Notes: a model not told the origin generated them from the sequence alone. 64,000 nucleotides of DNA from Paraburkholderia sacchari (GCF_000785435.2 NZ_JTDB02000005.1:186001-250000); one strand, 5' to 3'. Positions 35,062 to 44,213 are shown, counted from the stretch's first letter. A program made the numbers and translations.

Positions 35062-37233
35062 TCATCGTGTCCCGCGGCCGAAGTTCTGGAACTCGAGGTC
35101 CGTGAATGCGATCATGCCCGAAGCCTTGGGAAGCGCGAATTCAACCTTGGCGAGACTCGTTTTGTCCACTCCAGTAAATGCGGCCAGTGGTATCGACACC
35201 ATGTTGAGCAATTGGGTAGGCGCACCCGTGCTCGCGAACTGGGCGTCTTCCGGATCGTCGTCCAGTGGGCGCCCGGCACCCTTGGGCTTCGGTGCGAGGT
35301 ACAGCGCATCGCTAAAATCGCTCGCGTTAACGCTAGCCGACTGGCCCTTGGAGTCGGTCATCGTAACGACGACTTCTTGCCCCATCGGGCGAACGATTGC
35401 AACCCGGAATGTCAGCGAGTCGTAGGCCGTCGCGGACATGCCGCGCAGATCGGTGCTGATTTTCGCATTCGAGCTCGACCACGTCAGGCGAACCGCATCC
35501 GCAATGGAGACGTAACCGCCACCTCCGAAATATGAGTTCGAAGTGAGATGGTCCTGGATAGTGAATTCCTTGGGCGATGCAGGGTTGCAGGCCGGCGTAT
35601 ACCAGGGCGTGGGAGCGTACGGGATCGAGCAGGCGGATATCTGGTCGAAGCCGGCCAGCACGAGGCCTCCACCCAACGCATTGCTCGCGAGCGATCCCGA
35701 ATCCATGAAGCGTTGAATAAGTCGGGATTGCGAACTATCCTTTTGTATCGTCAGCAACGCCCGTTCGTCGCAGGTCGTGGAGCCGGCCGGGCAGGCTTCC
35801 GGGGGAAGCTGATTGATGCCGTTCCAGTAATCCGCAAACTGCGTTTCGCTGCCGACAAAGTAGCGCATGAACGAATTGATCAGGAACACGCCGCTGCGGC
35901 GCTGATCGCTGGCCGAAAGGCGCGGGCCGCCAGAACGGAACGAGCAGTACTTAGCGTAGTTCGGGTTCAGATCGCTCTTCATGGACTCCACGTCATCGAG
36001 TACCCACGTGGTGTTGAAGTAGTTGTGGTTCGCTCCTTGCACCACAACCTGGTAGCGCGGTGCGCTATCGTATTGGGTTCCAAAGCGGTTGATGTCGAAC
36101 GCGTGAGCGCCGTCCATGCTTGCGACATCGCCGTCGCATGCGGAAACCACGGTGGCCAGCGGGACATTGCTAACGCCAACGTTCAAATTGAAGTCGGTGG
36201 GCGCGAGCATGATTCCGGCGCGAATGTTGTACGGTGGAGTGGACTCGCCGCCCGCGGCATAGAAGATGTTGTACTTGGTCATGGCGGCGTCAAGCGCCGC
36301 GCGATTTGCAGCCTTGCCGTCTCCCACCGCCGCGACGAGGTCCGGGAAGTTTGCGAAATTTTCCGGGTTACGCGCGATTGCGCGCACGAACGCCTGTTCG
36401 CTCACGCCCTTGCGGGTCAAGTTGTACTTGATGGTATAAGACACGCCCTGGCCGCCGCGCGAATGGCCCATGATGCCGATGCGGTCGAAGTCGAGCTTGC
36501 CGCGCAATGCGCTCAGCACGCCAGGACCACCGTTCGCATCAATTTGGCGCATCCGGTCGAGGGTGCCGAGGATCAACTGCGCGCGCGACTCACTCGACGG
36601 GTCGCCGCTGCCGATGCCGTTAATCCAGTTGGCGTCGATCGAGAGAACGACATAGCCCTGCCGGGCCAGATCCGTGGCGAGATAATCGTAGCCCTGATAG
36701 CTCGGCTCGTCGGCCCGGTGCTGGCCATGCAGGAACACCACGATCGGATAGCGGGTGCTTTGCGCATTCGCCGAGGCGGCCGCTACTGGATAGCGCAGCC
36801 AGCCCTGCACGGGAATCACGTTGACACCGAGTTTGACGAAGACCGGTTGCCCGTTCTTGTCCAGGACCGGGTTGCCATTGCTGTCGAATTTTTGGACCTG
36901 GTCGATCGGACTGGTCACCACTGCGCCGAGTTGATACTGAATAGCAGGGGAAATGGCATATTTGGGACTGTCGGTCGTGGCGGGTGCGACGCCAACGAAG
37001 CGGCGCACCGGTGCGGGCGTATTGCCGCCGTTTGTGGGCGTATCGTTGGCATCTGGCGGCGTGTTGGTGGTCGTTGAGGTTCCTCCAGTGTCGGGTGCGG
37101 GATTGACGTCGGTGCCTGGTACGGGGGTCGCATTGCCCTGCACCGACGGACCGCTGCTGCCTCCACATCCATTCAGGATTAGCGTAGCGCTGAGTGCGCA
37201 TGCCATGATTATCGATAAATAACGGGATCGCAT
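35062..37233 (-). CDS. Secreted lipoprotein alpha/beta hydrolase
   Basis: A 723-residue lipoprotein. The signal peptide ends in the lipobox LNGC (Cys23), followed by a Pro/Thr/Asn/Gly-rich linker to about residue 75. An alpha/beta hydrolase core follows: strand-turn PIVVFLHGQHRADE (oxyanion region) and the nucleophile elbow GHSRGGQG, with a candidate catalytic His in VQGANHNYF. The C-terminal 200 residues look like a beta-sandwich (LRGMSATAYDSLTFRVAIV). It may cleave an extracellular ester or polymer; the substrate is unknown. The length is large for this fold. It is monocistronic with its own terminator. Confidence 0.85.
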   Translation of the reverse strand: MRSRYLSIIMACALSATLILNGCGGSSGPSVQGNATPVPGTDVNPAPDTGGTSTTTNTPPDANDTPTNGGNTPAPVRRFVGVAPATTDSPKYAISPAIQYQLGAVVTSPIDQVQKFDSNGNPVLDKNGQPVFVKLGVNVIPVQGWLRYPVAAASANAQSTRYPIVVFLHGQHRADEPSYQGYDYLATDLARQGYVVLSIDANWINGIGSGDPSSESRAQLILGTLDRMRQIDANGGPGVLSALRGKLDFDRIGIMGHSRGGQGVSYTIKYNLTRKGVSEQAFVRAIARNPENFANFPDLVAAVGDGKAANRAALDAAMTKYNIFYAAGGESTPPYNIRAGIMLAPTDFNLNVGVSNVPLATVVSACDGDVASMDGAHAFDINRFGTQYDSAPRYQVVVQGANHNYFNTTWVLDDVESMKSDLNPNYAKYCSFRSGGPRLSASDQRRSGVFLINSFMRYFVGSETQFADYWNGINQLPPEACPAGSTTCDERALLTIQKDSSQSRLIQRFMDSGSLASNALGGGLVLAGFDQISACSIPYAPTPWYTPACNPASPKEFTIQDHLTSNSYFGGGGYVSIADAVRLTWSSSNAKISTDLRGMSATAYDSLTFRVAIVRPMGQEVVVTMTDSKGQSASVNASDFSDALYLAPKPKGAGRPLDDDPEDAQFASTGAPTQLLNMVSIPLAAFTGVDKTSLAKVEFALPKASGMIAFTDLEFQNFGRGTR

Positions 37234-37493
37234 ATAAATACCTTAGTAAAGTATTCGCGAGAACTAAATATTTGAGAACGATTGCGGTTGCAAGAATTGT
37301 TCTGCCGAATTTGCTCGCACCGGAGTCTAGGAGACGCGCGGAAATCAGGTCAATGAGTGAGGACAAGAAACCGTTATTTATTGAGGATTGCGTGTTGTTA
37401 TTGTTAAGAGTTTGGAGGCGGCAAAGTCGGTTAGCCTGTTCACGCTATTGCGTGGGCATCGAAGGAGCAGTTGGAGCGCCCGGATACGCGAAT

Positions 37494-38005
37494 TCAATGC
37501 GGTCGTGCGAATGCGCGAAAAAATCTGACTATGTGTTGACTTGCGTGGGTCTGGCGCAGCGCCGCGTTGCGCGCCGCGATATTGATGAGGTCGTGAACTG
37601 CGTGATTGCGCGCGTAATAGCCGGACAGGTCGTTCTGCGCACGGCTCCGCTACATGGCGGCATGCAGCGTCTTGACTTGCGCAAGCTCCGTTTCGCTGAT
37701 GCGTTCGCATGCGAACTCGCGAACGCTTCGAGCCTGCTCGCGAGTTCGAATATGTCGTGTATCTCGGCTTCGCTCAATTGCTCTGTGGTTGCGCCCCGGT
37801 TCGGCGAGATCTCGATGAGGCTTTCAGCGGCAAGCACCTTGAGCGCTTGGCGTAGCGGCGTGCGCGAAATGCCCACTACCTCGCAGAGCGTACGTTTATT
37901 CAGCGTCACGCCGGGCGCGAGTTGCCCTTCGACGATGAACTCGCGCAGATGATCGACCATTGTGTCATGCAGACGCTTGCGCGCGAGTATTGCACCCACG
38001 AGCAC
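37494..38005 (-). pseudogene. GntR/FadR-type regulator, frameshifted and truncated
   Basis: The minus-strand frame from 38005 encodes a normal GntR winged helix (LREFIVEGQLAPGVTLNKRTL, then ISRTPLRQALKVLAAESLIE) and the start of an FCD domain (FELASRLEAF). After that, the continuation (CERISETELAQVKTLHAAM, later YYARNHAVHDLINIAARNAA) sits in another frame with a TAG after HAAM, and it ends about 60 residues later instead of completing the domain. One frameshift, one nonsense codon and a missing C-terminus make it inactive. Confidence 0.8.
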
Positions 38006-38015
38006 GAGGCTGGAT

Positions 38016-38156
38016 TTACGACGAGGTGAACGCGATCAGACCGTTGCGCTGCGCCGCCATCATGCGTGCCGCGTGCCAGCTTGCGACGTAGGCCGAGCGC
38101 AGGCCCACGTCCAGAATGTTCACCAATTCCAGCGGTTTTTCCCAGAACGGACCGGG
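38016..38156 (-). pseudogene. Short-chain dehydrogenase fragment
   Basis: A 46-codon minus-strand stretch reads PGPFWEKPLELVNILDVGLR, then SAYVASWHAARMMAAQRNGL and IAFTSS. This is the central part of SDR enzymes around the Asn and the start of the catalytic Ser strand. Both the N-terminal Rossmann half and everything after the Ser are missing. Confidence 0.65.
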
Positions 38157-38184
38157 GCGGATCAGTAGACAACTTGAAAGTCTT

Positions 38185-38319
38185 CGGCTGATCGCGGGCC
38201 CGGCTGGCCCGGCGCATATCGACGCGACCGATGTGATGGAGTTCGATACGCAAGGCAAGATCGTGAGCGTGCGCGCCTACTGGGGCGCGGACGATTGTCA
38301 CCGGGCGAACGGGGCTTGA
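38185..38319 (+). pseudogene. SnoaL/ketosteroid isomerase-like C-terminal fragment
   Basis: A plus-strand tail reading DATDVMEFDTQGKIVSVRAY then WGADD. This is the last two strands of a nuclear-transport-factor-2-fold enzyme of the steroid isomerase/SnoaL type. The first two thirds are absent. It abuts the SDR fragment in the opposite orientation, so the junction is a rearrangement point. Confidence 0.6.
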
Positions 38320-38383
38320 GTTCGCTCTGAGCGTGTCGCTGATTCCGTGCGGCGCGCCGACTTCTCCCGCTTATTCGTCCCGC

Positions 38384-39781
38384 TTATTCCTCCATCAATC
38401 GCGCACGCACCTTCTTCCCCTTAACCTTCCCGGCGTTGAGCTTGCTCACCGCCTTGCGCGCGATGCTGCGCTCCACGGCCACATAGGTCGAAAAATCCGT
38501 GACGTTGATCTTGCCGATCTGCGCGCCGCTAAAGCCCGCTTCGCCGGTGAGCGCACCCAGCACGTCGCCGGGACGAATCTTCTCCTTACGCCCGCCGAGA
38601 ATCTGCACGGTTTCCATCGGCGGCAGCAAGGGCGCGTCGCTGGCGGGCGTAAGCGACGCGAGCGGCTGCCATTCGACTTCGCGCTTGAGCGCCTGTTCGA
38701 TGCCGCCCACGCGGCCCATCTCGTTCATGCTCGCAAGGCTCAGCGCCCAGCCGTCCTGATCCGCGCGTCCGGTGCGGCCGATGCGGTGCACGTAGACCTC
38801 GGGGTCGGGCGTGACATCGACATTGATCACGGCTTCGAGTTGCGAAATGTCCAGACCGCGCGCGGCCACGTCGGTCGCTACGAGCACGGAGCAACTGCGG
38901 TTCGCGAACTGGATCAGCACCTGGTCGCGCTCGCGCTGATCGAGCTCACCGTGCAGCGCGAGCGCATGAAAACCCTGCGCGCGCAGCACGTCGAGCAGAT
39001 CGCGGCATTGCTGCTTGGTGTTGCAGAACGCAATCGTGCTCACGGGCCGGTAGTGGTTCAGCAGCATGCCCACTGCGTGCAGGCGTTCGTCGTCGGCGAC
39101 TTCATAAAAGCGCTGGCGGATCTTGCTATTGTCGTGATGCTCTTCGAGCTTCACTTCCTTGGGATTGCGAAGGAATTGCTGGCTCAGCTTCGCAATGCCC
39201 TCGGGGTAGGTGGCCGAGAACAGCAGCGTCTGGCGCTCCTTGGGGCATTGCCGCGCGACCTTGGCGATATCGTCGAAGAAACCCATGTCGAGCATGCGGT
39301 CCGCTTCGTCGAGCACGAGCGTGTTGAGCGCGTCGAGCGAGAGGATGCCGCGCTCGAGGTGATCCATGATGCGTCCCGGCGTGCCGACGATGATGTGCGC
39401 GCCGTGTTCGAGGCTCGCCGTCTGCGGCTTCATGGGCGTGCCGCCGCACAGCGTGAGCACCTTGATGTTTTCTTCGGCGCGCGCGAGGCGGCGGATTTCC
39501 TGCGCGACCTGATCGGCCAGCTCGCGGGTGGGGCAGAGGATCATCGCCTGCACGTCGAGCCGGCGCGCATCGAGCTTCGCGAGCAGCGCGAGCGAGAAGG
39601 CGGCAGTCTTGCCGCTGCCCGTCTTGGCCTGGGCGATGAGGTCGTGGCCCGCGAGCGCGATTGGCAGGCTGGCGGCCTGAATGGGCGTCATCTCGACGTA
39701 GCCGAGCCGCGTGAGGTTTTCGAGCGCGGCGGGCGCGAGCGCAAGCGCGCTGAAGGGCGTGGCGGTGGGTGTGTTCGTCAT
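38384..39781 (-). CDS. dbpA: ATP-dependent RNA helicase DbpA
   Basis: A 465-residue DEAD-box helicase acting in assembly of the 50S ribosomal subunit. Motifs in order: Q motif (MTPIQAASLP), Walker A AKTGSGKTAA, DEAD box VLDEADRM, SAT LFSATYPEG and motif VI YVHRIGRTGRA. The C-terminal 75 residues form the DbpA RNA-binding domain, which recognises hairpin 92 of 23S rRNA, ending in a basic tail (VKGKKVRARL). Full length and intact. Its 3' part (38437-38815) is duplicated next to hipA. Confidence 0.96.
   Translation of the reverse strand: MTNTPTATPFSALALAPAALENLTRLGYVEMTPIQAASLPIALAGHDLIAQAKTGSGKTAAFSLALLAKLDARRLDVQAMILCPTRELADQVAQEIRRLARAEENIKVLTLCGGTPMKPQTASLEHGAHIIVGTPGRIMDHLERGILSLDALNTLVLDEADRMLDMGFFDDIAKVARQCPKERQTLLFSATYPEGIAKLSQQFLRNPKEVKLEEHHDNSKIRQRFYEVADDERLHAVGMLLNHYRPVSTIAFCNTKQQCRDLLDVLRAQGFHALALHGELDQRERDQVLIQFANRSCSVLVATDVAARGLDISQLEAVINVDVTPDPEVYVHRIGRTGRADQDGWALSLASMNEMGRVGGIEQALKREVEWQPLASLTPASDAPLLPPMETVQILGGRKEKIRPGDVLGALTGEAGFSGAQIGKINVTDFSTYVAVERSIARKAVSKLNAGKVKGKKVRARLMEE
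38437..38815 (-). repeat. dbpA 3' region duplicated at 34357-34735 (copy B, parental)
   Basis: The intact-gene copy of the 379-bp direct repeat. Because this copy lies inside a full-length gene and the other is truncated at both ends, this one is the likely source. Confidence 0.95.
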
Positions 39782-40127
39782 TCGTGGTCTCGCCCCCGGA
39801 GGGGCAGATGCGGCGCGGCGTTCGCCCGGAGGGCGCGGCGCGGCGGGGATGGATCGGGCTGCGATGGCGGCATCGCGCGTAGCGCAATTTTAGCCGATGC
39901 GCGCGGGAGCGCGTTTCGTTTGCGGAAGGTCAAAGGGATGGATTCTTTTGGCGGCTTTATGCGCGGCGAATCAGGGCGCCCGCCGGATTTAGGAATTTTC
40001 TTGTTGCGAGCTAAACATAGCTTGTAGAAGATATTCGCCGGACAACTCCCCACTATCTGCGCCCAGACGAGCTTAAACAACGCAATGATGCCAGGCGCCA
40101 TTGGCATCCCAACCCAGGATTGTCGCA
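39782..40127. other. Intergenic region of about 345 bp between divergent genes
   Basis: No gene seen. The GC-rich part next to 39781 is the dbpA leader; the part from about 39950 is more AT-rich and probably carries the promoter of the rightward gene. Confidence 0.5.
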
Positions 40128-40568
40128 ATGATGAACCGCTTCAAACTCCCCGTCGCGCAGGTCGACCACGCCTCATCGGGCACCGACTACGAAACTGATG
40201 CCCCGTGCGCGGCACGCACCGTGCCCAGCGCAGACAAACCGCACGATCCCTCGGGTAGCATCGACCATCACAAGCGAAAATTGACTCGCACGTGGACCGC
40301 GAAAGAGATTGCTCTGCTCGGGACCGTGTCCGACGCGCAGGTGGCGGAGCGAATCGGCGGCATATCATTTTCGACCGTGCAAAAGAAGCGGCAGGAATTG
40401 GGCATTCCTTCTGCTATGCCCGCGCATTTCCCATGGCTACCAGAGCATCTCGCCTTGCTCGGCGTATTGGACGATGCCGAATTGGCGCGGCTCACTGGCC
40501 GCTCGACAAGGGCTGTCAATCAGAAGCGCAACAAGCTCGGCATTCCCGCCGCACGCAGGCCTGATTGA
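40128..40568 (+). CDS. Two-repeat Myb/SANT-like DNA-binding protein
   Basis: A 146-residue protein. After a disordered, charged N-terminal 50 residues come two similar units: WTAKEIALLGTVSDAQVAER followed by STVQKKRQELGIP, and FPWLPEHLALLGVLDDAELARL followed by RAVNQKRNKLGIP. Each has the Trp/Leu-rich helix, an acidic turn and a basic recognition-like helix of Myb/SANT or homeodomain-like folds. Small proteins of this sort occur in Burkholderiales, with unknown role. ATG 40128 is followed at once by a second ATG. Confidence 0.65.
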   Translation: MMNRFKLPVAQVDHASSGTDYETDAPCAARTVPSADKPHDPSGSIDHHKRKLTRTWTAKEIALLGTVSDAQVAERIGGISFSTVQKKRQELGIPSAMPAHFPWLPEHLALLGVLDDAELARLTGRSTRAVNQKRNKLGIPAARRPD

Positions 40569-40600
40569 GCGCATACACCGGATGCCCGGCGCCGCGTCGA

Positions 40601-40711
40601 TCACCCGCGCGAATGCTGCGCGCCTACCTCTTCGAGATCGAGGTCGCGCTCGATCGTATGCAGCATCTCGTCGTTGATGAGCCCCGCGCGATGCAGGCGC
40701 AAGACCTCCGC
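40601..40711 (-). pseudogene. Possible C-terminal tail of a Na+/H+ antiporter
   Basis: The minus-strand frame directly downstream of the DsbA-like gene reads AEVLRLHRAGLINDEMLHTI then ERDLDLEE. This is the cytoplasmic tail found at the end of many CPA1 (NhaP-type) antiporters. Nothing else of such a gene is present. The match is short, so chance similarity is possible. Confidence 0.4.
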
Positions 40712-40734
40712 GCGGCCCGCGCGGCGAGGGGGCT

Positions 40735-41376
40735 TCAGCCCTCGGCTAGAACTTGCTTGATGGCATTCTCGAATGTCTCGACGGGTTGCCCGCCGCTCAC
40801 CAGATACTTCTGGTTGAGGATGATGGCCGGCACCGACTGAATGCCCATGGCCTGCGCGTGTTGTTCTTCCGCGCGCACTTCGTCGGCATAGGCGCCGCTT
40901 TGTAGCACGGTGCGCGACTCTTCGGCATCCAGTCCCACCGATTGCGCGGCTTGAACCAGCATGTCGTGGTCGCTCGTGTCCTTGCCTTCGCCGTGATAGG
41001 CACGCAGCAGCGCGAGCTTGAGCGGCAACTGCTTGCCCTTGAGGCTGGCCCAATGCAGCAGGCGATGCGCGTCGAAGGTGTTGAAGATGCGCGTGCGCGG
41101 CCCGAACGTGAAGCCCACGCTCGCGCCGCGCTCGCGAATCGCTTCCTGCGTTTGCGCGATCTGCTCCGGCGTGCGGCCGTATTTCTTGCCGAGATAATCG
41201 ACGATGGTTTCGCCGTCCGGCCCCATGTCCGGATTCAGCTCGAACGGATGGATGGCGAGCGTGGCGTCGACGGCGTCGCCCAGATTTTTCAGCGCCTGGA
41301 GCAGCGAGGAAAGGCCGATCGCGCACCAGGGGCAGGCGATATCGGAGACAAAATCGATTTGCAGCGCTTGTTTCAT
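40735..41376 (-). CDS. DsbA-family oxidoreductase, FrnE type
   Basis: A 213-residue cytoplasmic thioredoxin-fold protein. The active site reads DIACPWCAIG, the CPWC motif typical of FrnE/2-hydroxychromene isomerase-like DsbA proteins, and the cis-Pro loop is SVPAIIL. No signal peptide. FrnE proteins act in disulfide or polyketide-related chemistry and oxidative-stress tolerance; the role here is not known. The ATG at 41376 begins MKQALQIDFVSD; the extension upstream has no similarity. Confidence 0.9.
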   Translation of the reverse strand: MKQALQIDFVSDIACPWCAIGLSSLLQALKNLGDAVDATLAIHPFELNPDMGPDGETIVDYLGKKYGRTPEQIAQTQEAIRERGASVGFTFGPRTRIFNTFDAHRLLHWASLKGKQLPLKLALLRAYHGEGKDTSDHDMLVQAAQSVGLDAEESRTVLQSGAYADEVRAEEQHAQAMGIQSVPAIILNQKYLVSGGQPVETFENAIKQVLAEG

Positions 41377-41479
41377 GGCGTTTCCGGTGGAGTGGAGGAC
41401 GTATGCGCAGGATTCTCGCACGTCCACGCGGACCATGAGGCAAGCCGCGCCGCTCGCGCGCGTATGGCCGCCAAGCGTT

Positions 41480-43414
41480 TCAAGGCGTCCAGCGATGCAC
41501 CACGACACTGCTGCCGTTGTAATTGTCCTTCGTAATTACGTATTGGCCAGTCGAAGTCAAATATGCGCGCACGCCATACATCGAATCCACGTCGTTGCCC
41601 CCATCCATGGCGCCTGGATTCGCATTGATCAGCGTGGTGACCTGCTGGCCCGTCGTGAGATCGAACACGTCGATATTCGGCACGGTATGCACATAGCCGA
41701 CGAACAGATAATTACCCGCCGCCGCCATCGACTTGGGATTGGCGCTGGTGAGGTTGATGACCGGTCCCGGCGTGCGATTGCCCGCACCCCAGCCGTGATA
41801 CACCTCGATATGGCCGTTCATGGCGGTCCAGTCCCAGTTTCCGGCCAGCCCTTGGGCGAGAATCATCGTGTCGCTTTCCGGCTGATAGACGATGCGTGTG
41901 ATCGGCCGCGCGCTCATGGGCGTCGAAATGGTGATGGCGGGCCCCCATGAAGGTTTGCCGGTGCCGTCGAAACCGGTGAGCGGATAGTGATAGATGTGGT
42001 TCGTGCGGTCGAGCCCGGCCCATACGTCGCCCTTGCTGTCGATGCAGAAGCCCCCCGTGACGGAGATCGTGGTGTTGAACAGCGTGCCAGGCAATGAGCC
42101 GTCGGGAATCGCAATGTAGCCGCTCGCGGGATTGAAGTGGAAGAAGTAGAAGATCGCGGGGTTCTGCCCCGACGCCACGAGAATGCGGTTGCCGCCCACC
42201 GAGGCAAGCTGGCCGAAGTGCTCGTCGCGTTGCGTATCGTTCATGTTCAGGCGCGGGTCGCTCGGGTAGGTGAAGGGATCCACCGTGTTGGCGACGAAGG
42301 TGCCGCCCGCCGTGCCCGTGAAGATCGCCGTGCCGTTGTAGAACAGTGCGGCGTCGGTGGCCGGATCGGGCGCGGCCACGCCCTCGAAGTTCAGCGCCTG
42401 GAGCTTCCAGAGCAGATTGCTGTTGGGATCGTAGGCGTGAATGTCGGTGCCGCCGTTGCGGCCGAGGTCCCACGCGCCGCCCCACGGATTGTTGAGTACG
42501 TAGAGGTTGCCGGCCGTGTCCTTGCCAATACCGGTGATGCGTGTGAAGCGCTTCGCGCCCACCTGGCCCTTGGTGCCGGTCGTGGCGTCCAGGTAGCCGC
42601 TCGTCACGCCGAAGGTGCCCGCGAGCGTGGGCGTGCCCGCGAGGCTGTAGAGCTTGATGTTCATGTCGGGGCCTTGGTCGCCGACCATCAGCAATCCTGT
42701 GGATGCATCGAAGTAGAGCGCGGAAGGGCGCGCGCCCGCAGGCATCTGGATCGTCTGCAATTGCGCGCCCGTGGGGCTGAATTCCACGATCGTTCCCGCG
42801 CTCATCTGCGCGACCCAGACGTTGCCAGCGCTGTCGAGCGCGAGCGCGCCCGGGCTTGCGATGGAGATATCGCGCTGCCATGCGCCATCGGTCGTGAAAA
42901 CGCGCACGCGGTTGCCGGGGAAATCGCTGGCGTAGAGCAGCGTGTTCTGCGTGGCGAGGCCTGTGATGACATCGGCGCGGCTGACCGATTTCCATGTGCT
43001 CACGGTGATGGTGAGTTCGCGCTGGCCGCTCGCGCGGTTGTAGCGGCCGACCGTGCCGCTGCCAAAGGCGGTGCCGGCCTGCATGGCCGCGAAGATCGAG
43101 GTGGCGTTGCCGGTGATCGCGCCGCCCTGGAATTCGTTATGCAGGCCGATCGAGCCGATGCTCTTGCCGTTCTGATAGATGGCCATGCCGCCTTCGTTCT
43201 CGTCCCAGAACGACGCCGTGTAGATCACGCCTTCGGGCGCGACCCACATCGAGCGCGCGCCGTTGCCCACGTGTGCCGCGAGGGTGCCGTAGGTGTTGGC
43301 GAGCCAGTCGGTGGTGTATTGCTGCGCCTGCGCGTCAGGCGCGAGCGTGGCGGCGGACGTGGCGAAAATGGCGGTCGAGAGCAGCGCGCAAAGATGCTTA
43401 TTGTTCTTGTTCAT
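41480..43414 (-). CDS. Secreted beta-propeller (NHL/SMP-30-like) protein
   Basis: A 644-residue exported protein. The signal peptide (about residues 8-30) ends DAQA-Q. The mature part repeats blades such as SPGALALDSAGNVWVAQMSA, RPSALYFDASTGLLMVGDQ and ITGIGKDTAGNLYVLNNPWG, the pattern of NHL or gluconolactonase-like propellers. Blade-like units continue to the C-terminus. It is isolated, with no clear partner enzyme. Binding or lactonase activity are both possible. The 3' end is 103 bp from the FrnE gene start on the same strand. Confidence 0.82.
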   Translation of the reverse strand: MNKNNKHLCALLSTAIFATSAATLAPDAQAQQYTTDWLANTYGTLAAHVGNGARSMWVAPEGVIYTASFWDENEGGMAIYQNGKSIGSIGLHNEFQGGAITGNATSIFAAMQAGTAFGSGTVGRYNRASGQRELTITVSTWKSVSRADVITGLATQNTLLYASDFPGNRVRVFTTDGAWQRDISIASPGALALDSAGNVWVAQMSAGTIVEFSPTGAQLQTIQMPAGARPSALYFDASTGLLMVGDQGPDMNIKLYSLAGTPTLAGTFGVTSGYLDATTGTKGQVGAKRFTRITGIGKDTAGNLYVLNNPWGGAWDLGRNGGTDIHAYDPNSNLLWKLQALNFEGVAAPDPATDAALFYNGTAIFTGTAGGTFVANTVDPFTYPSDPRLNMNDTQRDEHFGQLASVGGNRILVASGQNPAIFYFFHFNPASGYIAIPDGSLPGTLFNTTISVTGGFCIDSKGDVWAGLDRTNHIYHYPLTGFDGTGKPSWGPAITISTPMSARPITRIVYQPESDTMILAQGLAGNWDWTAMNGHIEVYHGWGAGNRTPGPVINLTSANPKSMAAAGNYLFVGYVHTVPNIDVFDLTTGQQVTTLINANPGAMDGGNDVDSMYGVRAYLTSTGQYVITKDNYNGSSVVVHRWTP

Positions 43415-43835
43415 GAAAAAACTCCTGATACAACGAACTCGAATATCGTCGAGAGGCGTGGCTTGCCGGTTGCGGCTGGACTATGCGCGATGCATGTTGC
43501 TTGGCGAAATCAGCGGCAATGACTCATGTTTCTAAATATTCGTGTCACCGGTTTTAATTGACGGCTTTTTCTTCCTTTAGTTGATCTGGGCGGTGACGGG
43601 GCGCATGAGCAATTGGCGTACCAGGGCCGAAGGCGAAGCCAGGACAACGATGCCGCCGGACGTGGGGTATTTTCCGCGCTCGTTAATGGGATTTAATTCA
43701 ATGGGCATGCGGCGTATTTTTTATTGCATTTTGTTTACGCCAATTTTTCGCGTGATGAAATGTTGGCGAGTCGATGCTCCGGTGCGAGCCATTTCGATGC
43801 AGAATGCTTGTTTTTGGCAGGGTCCGGCCATAGGT
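43415..43835. other. Gap of about 420 bp, AT-richer, no gene seen
   Basis: Contains the promoter side of the propeller gene and of the rightward small gene. An open frame from 43581 extends into the small gene but the added sequence looks non-coding. Confidence 0.5.
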
Positions 43836-44213
43836 ATGGAATCCATGTCTGAAAACAGGGACAGCAAGCCAGTGAAAACGGAATTCGTCGAAGCGAGCAG
43901 CGCCCGCCCGGACCTGCTTTGCTACCTTGTGGCCATTGCCGCGGCGTCTTACGCGTTGACGCAGGAATGGCGCGTCGATCACGTCGTTTCGTGCTGCCGC
44001 GAATGGCTGCAAAAAGGCGGCCTGACGATGCATTGGCTCGATCGCGTTCGCCTTGGGCAGCTAGCAATCAAGATTGCAAGCCGCGACCTGCTTGGCGCGG
44101 GCATTGCCGTGCGGCTTTCCAGCGTCTCGGTGCTTTTTACGAATGAAATGGAGCTCAACGAGGCGTCGACCATGGTGCAGCGCATGATGTCGTTGTGCCA
44201 GGCCAAGCTTTGA
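43836..44213 (+). CDS. Hypothetical protein, 125 residues
   Basis: A small, probably cytoplasmic protein with alternating helical segments (DLLCYLVAIAAASYALTQEW, WLQKGGLTMHWLDRVRLGQLA). The C-terminal part contains a moderately hydrophobic stretch (AGIAVRLSSVSVLFT). No family is recognised. ATG 43845 is an alternative start. It is convergent with the IclR gene downstream. Confidence 0.5.
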   Translation: MESMSENRDSKPVKTEFVEASSARPDLLCYLVAIAAASYALTQEWRVDHVVSCCREWLQKGGLTMHWLDRVRLGQLAIKIASRDLLGAGIAVRLSSVSVLFTNEMELNEASTMVQRMMSLCQAKL

